This document shows, in pieces, positions 1-5,725 of a DNA stretch of 5,922 nt (the first letter of the stretch is position 1; each line of letters starts with the position of its first letter). The notes beneath the pieces are model-generated. The model was not told the origin of the DNA. It was given only the letters and a program-made list of their open reading frames with translations, and did no database searches. This stretch comes from Alistipes sp. CAG:268 (lineage in GTDB: Bacteria > Bacteroidota > Bacteroidia > Bacteroidales > Rikenellaceae). The stretch covers positions 74,570 to 80,491 of the forward strand of contig FR892008.1 in assembly GCA_000434235.1 (NCBI GenBank). The letters are read 5' to 3'. Position numbers and translations under genes: made by a program.

Positions 1-1139
1 AGGCCGAGGTCGAGGCCGAATGCCGAGGTGTAGCGCAGCGCGAGGTTGTGCAGCGACCGGTCGCTCGATTTTTGCGAGAGCGAGCTGACGTAGCTTCCCG
101 TCGAACGGGAGAGTCCGTCGGTGTTCGGCGAGAACGAGGCGGTGTAGGCGGCGCTCACCCGGCCCCGCTGCTTCGGGGCATACTCGGCAGCGGCGCGGAG
201 CTGGTGGCTCCACCCCTCGGCGGTCATCCATTCATCCTGCCGGATGTCGTATTGCCGTCCCTCGAAGGTGTGCAGCGAGCGCAGGTCGTAGCTCGTCAGC
301 TCCTTGCTCCGGGCGGCCGAATAGGTGACATCGGCCGACCATTTGGGCGACGAGAGGACGAAGTTGCCGCCGGCATCGTAGGTGTCGTAATAGCGGTTCG
401 TGTAGTTGGCATGGAGCTCACCCGAGAAGGCCGTCTCGTGGCTGCGGCGCAGCACGACGTTGATCGCGGCCCCGCGGACGTGGTACTGCGGCGGCGCGCT
501 GAACATCACCTCGGCCTTCTCGACCCGATCGACGGGGGTCGAGCGCAGCAGCGTGGCCAGCTGCTCGGGGGTCATCGTCGAGGGGCGCCCGTTCAGGATC
601 ACCGTCACCGACGAGGCCCCGGCCAGCGTCAGCGCACCCTCCTGCTCCATGACGCCCGGCAGGCGGGTCAGGGCTTCGTAGGCGTTATTGACGGCCTGGC
701 CCTCGGTCAGCCGGCCGAGGTCGTAGTCGAGCCGTCCCTGCTCGACCTTCACGACGGGGCGTTCGCCCTCGACCACCACGGCCGCGACCTTCGTCGAGGT
801 CTCCGTGAGGCGGATGTCGCCCAGGTCCGTGCGGTCCGATTCGATGGTGCGGACCTCGTAGGCGATGTGCTGGAACTGCAGCCGGTAGGGCCGCACCGCC
901 GAACGGATCTCGAAGCGCCCGTCGGCATCCGAAGCGACGGCGTCGAGGTAGACCGAGTCGCGGTTGAACAATACAACGGCGGCTCCCGCGACGGGCGCAT
1001 CCGACGGATCAATGACCCGCCCGCGGATCACGGCATCGGAAGGCCTCTCCGTCGGGGCGGCAGTCTGGGCTTTTGCGGCGGCGAGGCTCAGGAAGATCGC
1101 CACCGGAATCAACAGAAGTTGCAGATGGTGTGATTTCAT
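1..1139 (-). CDS. TonB-dependent-receptor-like outer-membrane beta-barrel protein, N-terminal part (3' end outside window)
   Basis: The reading frame opens at the ATG at 1139 and stays open for 379 codons to the window edge, so the C-terminal part of the barrel is missing. Residues 1-24 form a Sec signal peptide (basic start, LLLIPVAIFLSLAAA core, cleavage expected after AKA at 22-24). Residues about 36-95 resemble a carboxypeptidase-regulatory-like beta-sandwich (VIRGRVIDPSDAPVAGAAVV, later DADGRFEI). Residues about 110-230 resemble a receptor plug, with NNAYEALTRLPGV, VTVILNGRPSTMTPEQLATLL, RVEKAEVM and AAINVVLRR. After that come alternating barrel-like strands rich in Tyr, Ser and Arg. This matches the Bacteroidota outer-membrane beta-barrel family related to TonB-dependent receptors; members are usually about 700-900 residues. 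The plug's usual glycine-rich end before INIVLK is shortened here (RGAAINVVLRR). The substrate cannot be told. No SusD-like partner is visible because the downstream side lies outside the window. The gene has its own promoter and lies 185 bp after the TPR/HTH regulator gene on the same strand. Confidence 0.85.
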   Translation of the reverse strand, partial: MKSHHLQLLLIPVAIFLSLAAAKAQTAAPTERPSDAVIRGRVIDPSDAPVAGAAVVLFNRDSVYLDAVASDADGRFEIRSAVRPYRLQFQHIAYEVRTIESDRTDLGDIRLTETSTKVAAVVVEGERPVVKVEQGRLDYDLGRLTEGQAVNNAYEALTRLPGVMEQEGALTLAGASSVTVILNGRPSTMTPEQLATLLRSTPVDRVEKAEVMFSAPPQYHVRGAAINVVLRRSHETAFSGELHANYTNRYYDTYDAGGNFVLSSPKWSADVTYSAARSKELTSYDLRSLHTFEGRQYDIRQDEWMTAEGWSHQLRAAAEYAPKQRGRVSAAYTASFSPNTDGLSRSTGSYVSSLSQKSSDRSLHNLALRYTSAFGLDLG

Positions 1140-1156
1140 GTTTCGATGTGTTTCGA
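1139..1156. repeat. Tandem 8-bp repeat overlapping the receptor start codon
   Basis: TGTTTCGA occurs at 1139-1146 and again at 1149-1156, exactly 10 bp apart. In the mRNA sense this is TCGAAACA-CA-TCGAAACA, and the final A is the A of the ATG. It lies in the predicted 5' leader. The repeat is certain; a role as operator or mRNA-binding site is only possible. Confidence 0.45.
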
Positions 1157-1173
1157 AGGGTCTCTTCGTTCCG

Positions 1174-1181
1174 CAAAATTA
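1174..1181 (-). promoter_or_regulatory. -7 promoter element of the receptor gene
   Basis: On the minus strand this reads TAATTTTG, a full match to the Bacteroidota housekeeping -7 consensus TAnnTTTG. Transcription would start near 1169, giving a leader of about 30 nt before the ATG at 1139. I see no good TTG or TTTG -33 element at the expected distance, so the promoter may depend on an activator. Confidence 0.6.
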
Positions 1182-1211
1182 CGTCGGAAAAGGCCTTGCC
1201 GGTGCAGACAG

Positions 1212-1274
1212 AATCTTGCTGCACGAAACGCAACTTACTGATTTACAACACAGGCATCCGGAAAAAATCTTGCT
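1212..1274. repeat. 9-bp direct repeat upstream of the receptor promoter
   Basis: AATCTTGCT occurs at 1212-1220 and 1266-1274, 54 bp apart start to start, or about five helical turns. Relative to the predicted start of transcription near 1169 the copies lie at about -43 to -51 and -97 to -105, positions typical of activator sites. In a gap this small a chance 9-bp repeat is not very rare, so function is uncertain. Confidence 0.35.
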
Positions 1275-1324
1275 ATCCCGGCTGCATGCCTTGCCGCCGG
1301 ACCGCCCGCCCCGAAAGGCGGCCG

Positions 1325-3049
1325 TCAGGCGAAATAGCCGAGCAGCCGCTCGCGGTCCGCAGCCCCGGACTCGGCGATGCGCCGCTTGAGTTTCGACTTG
1401 AGCGTATAGACCCCGTTGAGCGACATGTCGAGCATGACACAGATCTCCTGCGGAGAAAAGCCGGCAATGACCAGCGCCGCGAAGTCGTAGTTGCGCGCCG
1501 TCCAGCCCGGGAGCTGTTCGCGGAGCCGCGTGACGGCCCGGTCGCTGTAGAGGTCGGCCATGTCCACGACGTCGGCCAGCACCGAGGGGCTCAGGGCCAG
1601 ATCGCGCATCTTGGCCGTCAGGCGCTCACCCTCGCCGAAGGTGTAACAGGTTGCGGCGATGTCGCGCACAGCCGCCACGCGCCCCTCGAGCAGCCGCTTG
1701 ACGGCCGCCTCTCGGGCATTCGAGGCATCGAGCCGCGACGTAAGGCTGTCGTGCGACTCGCGGTAGGAGTCGAGCAGCGCCAGCGACTCGCTCAACTGCC
1801 CGTCGCGGCGGCGCAACTTGCGGCGGTAGCCCACGACGGCCCACCCCGCCGCCATGACGACCAGCACGGCCGCCAGCACGGCGATCCAGGCCCGGTAGCG
1901 CAGCGACGCCTCGCGCAAGGCCACCTCGTTGGCCGTGCGGTAGCGTCGTTCGAGTTCGGCGACCTGCGCCCCGCGCTGCGCTTCGAAGAGTGAATCCTTC
2001 ACCGAAACATACTGCTGCATGTAGTCATAGGCCCGGGCGTCGTCGCCCCGGTCGTGGTAGATTTCCGCTGCCAGGTTGAACAGTCCGACACTCCCCTGAT
2101 GGAACGTATCCCGGCAGGCCAGCGACTCTTCGATATAGCAGCGGGCCGAATCGAGCTGGCCGTCGCGCTGGAAGATGATGGCCGAAGCCACGTCGTAGAA
2201 CGACCGCCCGGTATCCTCCGAGACGGCCGAGCCGTATGAAAGCGGTGCACGGCGAATCACCTTGAGATCGATCCCTTTGCGGGCCTCCAGGAGCTGCTCC
2301 GGCGTCCAGTCGCCGAGGTAGGTGTGGAAGATGAGGTTCTGCAGGCGGATCTGCTGGGCGAAATAGCGGAACGGGATCGTATCTGCCACCTCGACCAGCG
2401 GCGCGAGCGTCTCGATGGCCTGCCGGTAATCGCCCGCGGCACAGTGGGCCGAAGCGAGCATGAAGCGGCTGTATCCCTCCTGCTCCGTATTGCCGTTGGC
2501 ACGGGCCGCCTCGACCGCCTTCGCGAAGGGCTCCACGGCATCGTATCCCTGTTCGAAATAGAGCAGGCCCAACGTGTGGTAGACGGCCACGAGCAGCGTC
2601 TCGGTCCCCCGCCGCAGCGAATCGTCGGACGACCCGGCGGCCAGGGCCTTCTCAGCCAGAATCGCCGCCTGGGTGTAGCCCCGGATTCCCTCCTCCAGAT
2701 TGCCTGTCTTGACGTGCGCCTGGGCGTAGGTGTACCACGCCGCGGCACGCTCGCCGTCCGAACCGTGGCGGTCGTAGTAGCGCATGCCACGGTCAAGGAA
2801 CTTTTTGCCTGCCAGGGTATCGCCCGACGAGACTTCGGCAAGTCCCATGATCAGCGCCCAGCGGGCCCGATCGTCCCGGTTGAGCCGTTCGGGATCGATC
2901 CGCTGGAGGAGCCGACGTGCACTGTCGGGGTGCTCCGTGGCCAAAAATCCGTCCACCGAGAACTCCCGAGGAGTTCCGCGGCGTCCGCACCCCGCGGCCG
3001 TGAGTGCCGCAAAAACGAAAATCCAACCGATGATACGTCTCATTTCCAT
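1325..3049 (-). CDS. Membrane-spanning TPR protein with C-terminal LuxR-like helix-turn-helix (putative one-component regulator)
   Basis: The protein has 574 residues. The N-terminus is a signal peptide with a lipobox-like end (LTAAGC, Cys21), suggesting a lipid anchor, though Ala at -3 makes the lipobox imperfect. Helical-repeat segments of TPR type follow at about 100-133, 150-185, 190-222, 282-314 and 318-355 (for example AAAWYTYAQAHVKTGNLEEG). One hydrophobic helix lies at about 386-408 and is followed by YRRKLRRR, which by the positive-inside rule puts the C-terminus in the cytoplasm. A coiled-coil-like stretch at about 409-470 leads to a helix-turn-helix at about 520-552 (ALVIAGFSPQEICVMLDMSL, then VYTLKSKLKRRI) of the LuxR/sigma-region-4 kind. 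This is an architecture known among Bacteroidota regulators: an extracytoplasmic TPR sensor joined to a cytoplasmic DNA-binding domain. The signal and target genes are unknown. Its start lies 8 bp after the DUF2284 stop, so the two are probably co-transcribed. Starts at 3043 or 3070 are also possible; 3049 avoids overlap and keeps a normal signal peptide. The frame continues open upstream, but that stretch is the shadow of the DUF2284 gene. Confidence 0.85.
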   Translation of the reverse strand: MEMRRIIGWIFVFAALTAAGCGRRGTPREFSVDGFLATEHPDSARRLLQRIDPERLNRDDRARWALIMGLAEVSSGDTLAGKKFLDRGMRYYDRHGSDGERAAAWYTYAQAHVKTGNLEEGIRGYTQAAILAEKALAAGSSDDSLRRGTETLLVAVYHTLGLLYFEQGYDAVEPFAKAVEAARANGNTEQEGYSRFMLASAHCAAGDYRQAIETLAPLVEVADTIPFRYFAQQIRLQNLIFHTYLGDWTPEQLLEARKGIDLKVIRRAPLSYGSAVSEDTGRSFYDVASAIIFQRDGQLDSARCYIEESLACRDTFHQGSVGLFNLAAEIYHDRGDDARAYDYMQQYVSVKDSLFEAQRGAQVAELERRYRTANEVALREASLRYRAWIAVLAAVLVVMAAGWAVVGYRRKLRRRDGQLSESLALLDSYRESHDSLTSRLDASNAREAAVKRLLEGRVAAVRDIAATCYTFGEGERLTAKMRDLALSPSVLADVVDMADLYSDRAVTRLREQLPGWTARNYDFAALVIAGFSPQEICVMLDMSLNGVYTLKSKLKRRIAESGAADRERLLGYFA

Positions 3050-3057
3050 ACCGCGTT

Positions 3058-3642
3058 TCACCCTTCCCATTCGACCGTCCGTTCGTTGTGGAAGAAGCCG
3101 CTGACGAGGATCAGGTACTCGGGCAGCAGGCCGTCGCCGCTCCACCGCAGGGGAATGCCCAGCAGCTCCCCGGTCGTGCGGCAGAGGTCGAAGCCGCACG
3201 CCTCGAGCGAAGGGCGCACCCACTCGGGATGGCGGCACGGCTTCCCGGCGATCCGCGCGCACTCCCCCGCAGGGCAATAGAGGCACGTGCCGGCATAGGC
3301 GAAGGCACGGCCGCCGTCCCGGCGCTCCATGTCGAGCAGCAGCCGCTCGTGGCGCACCCGTTCGGGGCGGATCAGCCGCCCGGCCTCGGAGAAGGGAAGC
3401 CCCTCGCGGGCCGGGGTGATCTTCGTGGCGACGATCAGGGCCGTCGCGTAGCCCGAGAGATACTCCTCCAGGCCGAAGCCGAAGGGCGGGCAGGCCCAGC
3501 TGCGCCCGTAGTTGGGGCAGGCGCGGCAATAGCCCGCAATGCGCTCCGCATCGCGGAAACGCGCGATGAAGTCGGCGGCCGGGAGCGATGCGGTGTAGTC
3601 CCGGGCCGTATAATCCAAGGCGGATGCTGTCGGATGATCCAT
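3058..3642 (-). CDS. DUF2284-type cysteine-rich putative metal-binding protein
   Basis: This is a soluble protein of 194 residues with no signal peptide or membrane helix, so it is probably cytoplasmic. It has nine cysteines in ordered groups: C39-x2-C42-x8-C51 (CRACPNYGRSWACPPFG), C120-x2-C123-x4-C128-x7-C136 (CLYCPAGECARIAGKPC) and C149-x4-C154. The YCRxCPNYGxxWxCPPF block and the second cluster are characteristic of the DUF2284 family of predicted metal-binding proteins. The spacing would suit an iron-sulfur cluster or zinc, but the metal and the biochemical role are not established as far as I know. The ATG at 3642 is chosen because the two best -7 promoter boxes lie just upstream of it; the frame stays open further back to 3813, but that would run through the promoters and into the divergent gene. 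It is the first gene of a likely two-gene operon with the TPR/HTH regulator. Confidence 0.8.
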   Translation of the reverse strand: MDHPTASALDYTARDYTASLPAADFIARFRDAERIAGYCRACPNYGRSWACPPFGFGLEEYLSGYATALIVATKITPAREGLPFSEAGRLIRPERVRHERLLLDMERRDGGRAFAYAGTCLYCPAGECARIAGKPCRHPEWVRPSLEACGFDLCRTTGELLGIPLRWSGDGLLPEYLILVSGFFHNERTVEWEG

Positions 3643-3646
3643 GCTG

Positions 3647-3663
3647 CAAAAATACCAAATATA
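3647..3663 (-). promoter_or_regulatory. Two tandem -7 elements in front of the DUF2284 gene
   Basis: On the minus strand TATATTTG (3663 to 3656) and TATTTTTG (3654 to 3647) both match TAnnTTTG in full. Either would start transcription within about 10 nt of the ATG at 3642, and the nearer box would start it almost on the A of the ATG. No clear -33 TTG is seen at the usual distance for either box. Confidence 0.55.
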
Positions 3664-3729
3664 TCCGATCCGGAAACCCTGCGGACCGTGAAAATCGCCT
3701 CCGACGGGACAATATGGCGGAGAAATGCG

Positions 3730-3737
3730 TATTTTTG
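3730..3737 (+). promoter_or_regulatory. -7 promoter element of the GNAT-nitrilase gene
   Basis: TATTTTTG matches TAnnTTTG in full. Transcription would begin near 3742, giving a leader of about 30 nt before the ATG at 3773. This argues against the in-frame ATG at 3725, which would lie upstream of the -7 box. No good -33 element is seen about 19-21 bp upstream. Confidence 0.6.
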
Positions 3738-3772
3738 CGCCGTTTCCCGACAACGACATAATCTCACGGCAT

Positions 3773-5305
3773 ATGGCAGACATGCACAAGATCAACCGGG
3801 TCGAGGTCCGCAACCTCCAGATGGAGGACTACGGGCAGCTGGCACAGTCCTTCACGCGCGTATATGCGGACAAGGACGTATTCTGGACCCGCGAGCAGAT
3901 CCACAAACTGATCGACATCTTCCCCGAGGGGCAGATCGTCACGGTCGTCGGCGAGCGGATCGTGGGCTGCGCCCTCTCGATCATCGTCGATTACGACATG
4001 GTCAAGGGCGACCACACCTACGCAAAGGTCACCGGCAACGAGACCTTCTCGACTCACAACTCCAAGGGCAACATCCTCTACGGCATCGAGGTATTCATCC
4101 ACCCCGACTACCGCGGCCTGCGCCTGGCCCGACGCATGTACGACTACCGCAAGGAGCTCTGCGAGAAGCTCAACCTCAAGGCGATCATGTTCGGCGGCCG
4201 CATCCCCAACTACCACAAGTACGCCGACCGGATGCGTCCCAAGGAGTACATCGACCGCGTCCGCTCGCGCGAGATCTACGACCCGGTGCTGACCTTCCAG
4301 CTCTCGAACGACTTCCACGTGCGGCGCGTCATGCCCAACTACCTGCCCAACGACGAGGAGTCGTGCCACTGCGCCACGCTCCTGCAGTGGGACAACATCT
4401 ACTACCAGCCCCCGACACAGGAGTTCGTGGACAAGAAGACCACCGTCCGCGTGGGCCTCGTGCAGTGGCAGATGCGTACCTACAAGACCCTCGACGACGT
4501 CTTCGAGCAGGTCGAGTTCTTCGTCGATGCCGTCTCGGACTACAAGAGCGACTTCGTGCTCTTCCCCGAGTACTTCAACGCCCCGCTCATGGCCCGCTTC
4601 AACAACCTGGGCGAAGCACAGTCGATCCGCGGGCTGGCACAGTACACCGAGGAGATCCGCGACCGCTTCATCGAGCTGGCCATCAGCTACAACATCAACA
4701 TCATCACCGGCAGCATGCCCTACATCAAGCCCGACGGAGGGCTCTACAACGTCGGCTTCCTCTGCCGCCGCGACGGCACCTACGACATGTACGAGAAGGT
4801 GCACGTCACGCCCGACGAGGTGAAAAGCTGGGGTCTGAGCGGCGGCCGCATGGTACAGACCTTCGACACGGACTGCGCCCGCATCGGCGTGCTGATCTGC
4901 TACGACGTCGAGTTCCCCGAGCTGTCGCGCATCATGGCCGACCAGGGCATGCAGATCCTCTTCGTGCCGTTCCTCACCGACACGCAGAACGGATACTCGC
5001 GCGTGAGGGTCTGCGCACAGGCCCGGGCCATCGAGAACGAGTGTTTCGTGGCCATTGCCGGCAGCGTCGGCAACCTTCCCCGCGTGCACAACATGGACAT
5101 CCAGTATGCGCAGTCGGGTGTCTTCACGCCGTGCGACTTCGCCTTCCCGACGGACGGCAAGCGCGCCGAGGCGACCCCCAACACGGAGATGATCCTCATC
5201 TCGGACGTCGATCTGGACCTGCTCAACGAGCTGCACACCTACGGCAGCGTGCGCAACCTGCGCGACCGCCGGCACGACCTCTACGAACTGCGGCTCAAGA
5301 AGTAG
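3773..5305 (+). CDS. Bifunctional GNAT N-acetyltransferase / carbon-nitrogen hydrolase (nitrilase superfamily) fusion
   Basis: This protein of 510 residues has two catalytic domains and no signal peptide, so it is probably cytoplasmic. Residues about 6-165 are a GNAT domain: it opens NRVEVRNLQMEDY, and the acetyl-CoA-binding loop is HPDYRGLRLARRM at 110-122. A linker at about 166-222 contains the CHCATLLQWDNIYY segment. The nitrilase domain runs from about 223 (TTVRVGLVQWQM) to about 500 and keeps the full catalytic triad: Glu266 (FPEYF), Lys342 (YEKVH) and Cys376 (LICYDVEFPE). Such domains hydrolyse nitriles or, more often, amides, or transfer acyl groups; in the nitrilase superfamily a branch fused to an N-acetyltransferase is known. 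The substrate is not known. Length and domain order are normal for the fusion family. The start at 3773 is preferred to 3725, which lies upstream of the -7 box; 3782 is a close alternative. The gene is divergent from the DUF2284 operon and ends 38 bp before a strong terminator, so it is likely monocistronic. Confidence 0.92.
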   Translation: MADMHKINRVEVRNLQMEDYGQLAQSFTRVYADKDVFWTREQIHKLIDIFPEGQIVTVVGERIVGCALSIIVDYDMVKGDHTYAKVTGNETFSTHNSKGNILYGIEVFIHPDYRGLRLARRMYDYRKELCEKLNLKAIMFGGRIPNYHKYADRMRPKEYIDRVRSREIYDPVLTFQLSNDFHVRRVMPNYLPNDEESCHCATLLQWDNIYYQPPTQEFVDKKTTVRVGLVQWQMRTYKTLDDVFEQVEFFVDAVSDYKSDFVLFPEYFNAPLMARFNNLGEAQSIRGLAQYTEEIRDRFIELAISYNINIITGSMPYIKPDGGLYNVGFLCRRDGTYDMYEKVHVTPDEVKSWGLSGGRMVQTFDTDCARIGVLICYDVEFPELSRIMADQGMQILFVPFLTDTQNGYSRVRVCAQARAIENECFVAIAGSVGNLPRVHNMDIQYAQSGVFTPCDFAFPTDGKRAEATPNTEMILISDVDLDLLNELHTYGSVRNLRDRRHDLYELRLKK

Positions 5306-5343
5306 GCGCCGCGGCGACGCCCCGCAGCGGCCGGCCGCATGCA

Positions 5344-5375
5344 AAAAACCCTTCCGGGATCCCGGAAGGGTTTTT
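5344..5375 (+). terminator. Perfect-palindrome intrinsic terminator after the GNAT-nitrilase gene
   Basis: A 32-bp perfect palindrome is centred between 5359 and 5360. It forms a stem of up to 14 bp (AAAAACCCTTCCGG) around a GATC loop. T5371-5375 supplies the U-tract for rightward transcripts, and A5343-5348 supplies one for leftward transcripts, so the element should work in both directions. Confidence 0.9.
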
Positions 5376-5428
5376 CACACACAAACATTAACAATACAAA
5401 CAATGCAATGGCGAAATACTGTCTTCAT
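5375..5428 (-). CDS. Possible 17-residue small ORF next to the terminator
   Basis: The minus strand has ATG at 5428 and TGA at 5377-5375, encoding MKTVFRHCIVCIVNVCV, a short hydrophobic peptide with three cysteines. The stop abuts the stem of the bidirectional terminator, and a possible promoter lies just upstream (5439-5469). No homologue is recognised. It may be only the untranslated part of a small leftward RNA, or chance. Confidence 0.15.
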   Translation of the reverse strand: MKTVFRHCIVCIVNVCV

Positions 5429-5438
5429 TGTTCTGGTG

Positions 5439-5469
5439 CAAAGGTCGCGCGAAAATGCGGACCGCGCAA
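5439..5469 (-). promoter_or_regulatory. Possible leftward promoter in the intergenic region
   Basis: On the minus strand a TTG (5469 to 5467) is followed after 20 bp by GACCTTTG (5446 to 5439). This resembles the Bacteroidota -33/-7 pair, but the -7 box has G in place of the first T. Transcription would start near 5434 and end at the palindrome about 60-90 nt later. Confidence 0.25.
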
Positions 5470-5566
5470 TCGCAAAAAATAGGTATTTCGCCCGCAGCCC
5501 GGAGGCAGAGTCCGCACAGGCCCCGCATCCGGCGGCAGGAAAAGCTCCCGAAAGGGGCAATCGGTG

Positions 5567-5596
5567 CGACCGGCCGGAGAATTCTCCGCAAGGTCG
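5567..5596. other. Nested inverted repeat upstream of the rho promoter
   Basis: An inner 14-bp perfect palindrome, CGGAGAATTCTCCG (5575-5588), is enclosed by CGACC (5567-5571) and GGTCG (5592-5596), separated by 3 bases on each side. As RNA it gives a 5-bp stem, a symmetric 3x3 internal loop and a second 5-bp stem with an AATT loop. It lies 27 bp upstream of the rho -33 element. It could be a protein-binding dyad or part of a structured RNA; no U-tract follows, so it is not an intrinsic terminator. Confidence 0.4.
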
Positions 5597-5623
5597 GAAA
5601 TCGCTGGCCTGCAACTTTTTTAT

Positions 5624-5653
5624 TTTGAAATTAGAAATAATGCACTATCTTTG
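5624..5653 (+). promoter_or_regulatory. Promoter of the rho gene
   Basis: TTTG at 5624-5627 and TATCTTTG at 5646-5653 are separated by 18 bp, close to the Bacteroidota -33/-7 arrangement (TTTG, about 19 bp, TAnnTTTG). The start of transcription would be near 5658, leaving a leader of about 68 nt. This is the best-matched promoter in the window. Confidence 0.75.
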
Positions 5654-5725
5654 CATGCGAATTCCGAAGAGCCGGGCGACCGTCCGGACCTGAAATCACA
5701 ACACACAATACGAACTTCACAGAAT

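Larger units (their letters stand above)
5306..5725. other. Intergenic region between the GNAT-nitrilase and rho genes
   Basis: This 420-bp stretch has no convincing protein gene. It holds the bidirectional terminator (5344-5375), an AT-rich stretch with a tiny leftward ORF (5375-5428), and a GC-rich stretch (about 5440-5610) with several inverted repeats. These include a 9-bp pair (GCGAAATAC at 5411-5419, GTATTTCGC at 5483-5491), a possible hairpin at 5546-5557 with a GAAA tetraloop, and a nested dyad at 5567-5596. The rho promoter and a leader of about 68 nt complete it. I recognise no known RNA family. Open frames of 60-96 codons exist on both strands but look like ordinary GC-rich background. 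Confidence 0.6.

Noticed and set aside
48..1133. Long rightward open frame of 361 codons
   Set aside because: It is antisense to the receptor gene, has Arg/Gly/Val-rich composition typical of GC-rich antisense frames, and matches no family. The minus-strand frame has signal peptide, plug and barrel features.
1262..1321. Possible terminator after the TPR/HTH gene
   Set aside because: Leftward hairpins exist (GGCGG/CCGCC at 1306-1321; GCCGG/CCGGC at 1278-1300), but the T-run at 1262-1267 lies about 10 bases beyond the stem, so it is not a normal intrinsic terminator. Read-through into the receptor gene or Rho-dependent ending remains possible.
2324..3280. Rightward open frame of 318 codons
   Set aside because: It is antisense to the TPR/HTH and DUF2284 genes and shows no domain signature.
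3050..3712. Upstream extension of the TPR/HTH protein to a 795-residue product
   Set aside because: The added part is the DUF2284 gene read in the wrong frame and lacks a signal peptide. The start at 3049 gives a clear signal sequence.
3764..5344. Leftward open frame of 526 codons opposite the GNAT-nitrilase gene
   Set aside because: A Val/Asp/His/Leu-rich mirror of a GC3-rich gene; long antisense frames of this kind are expected from codon bias.
3088..5391. Rightward open frame of 767 codons
   Set aside because: It runs antisense through DUF2284 and then out of frame through the GNAT-nitrilase gene. Its Arg/Pro/His-rich product has no recognisable domain, while the overlapping frames have intact catalytic motifs.
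5403..5693. Rightward open frame of 96 codons before rho
   Set aside because: It crosses the rho promoter, has no recognisable domain and has background-like composition.
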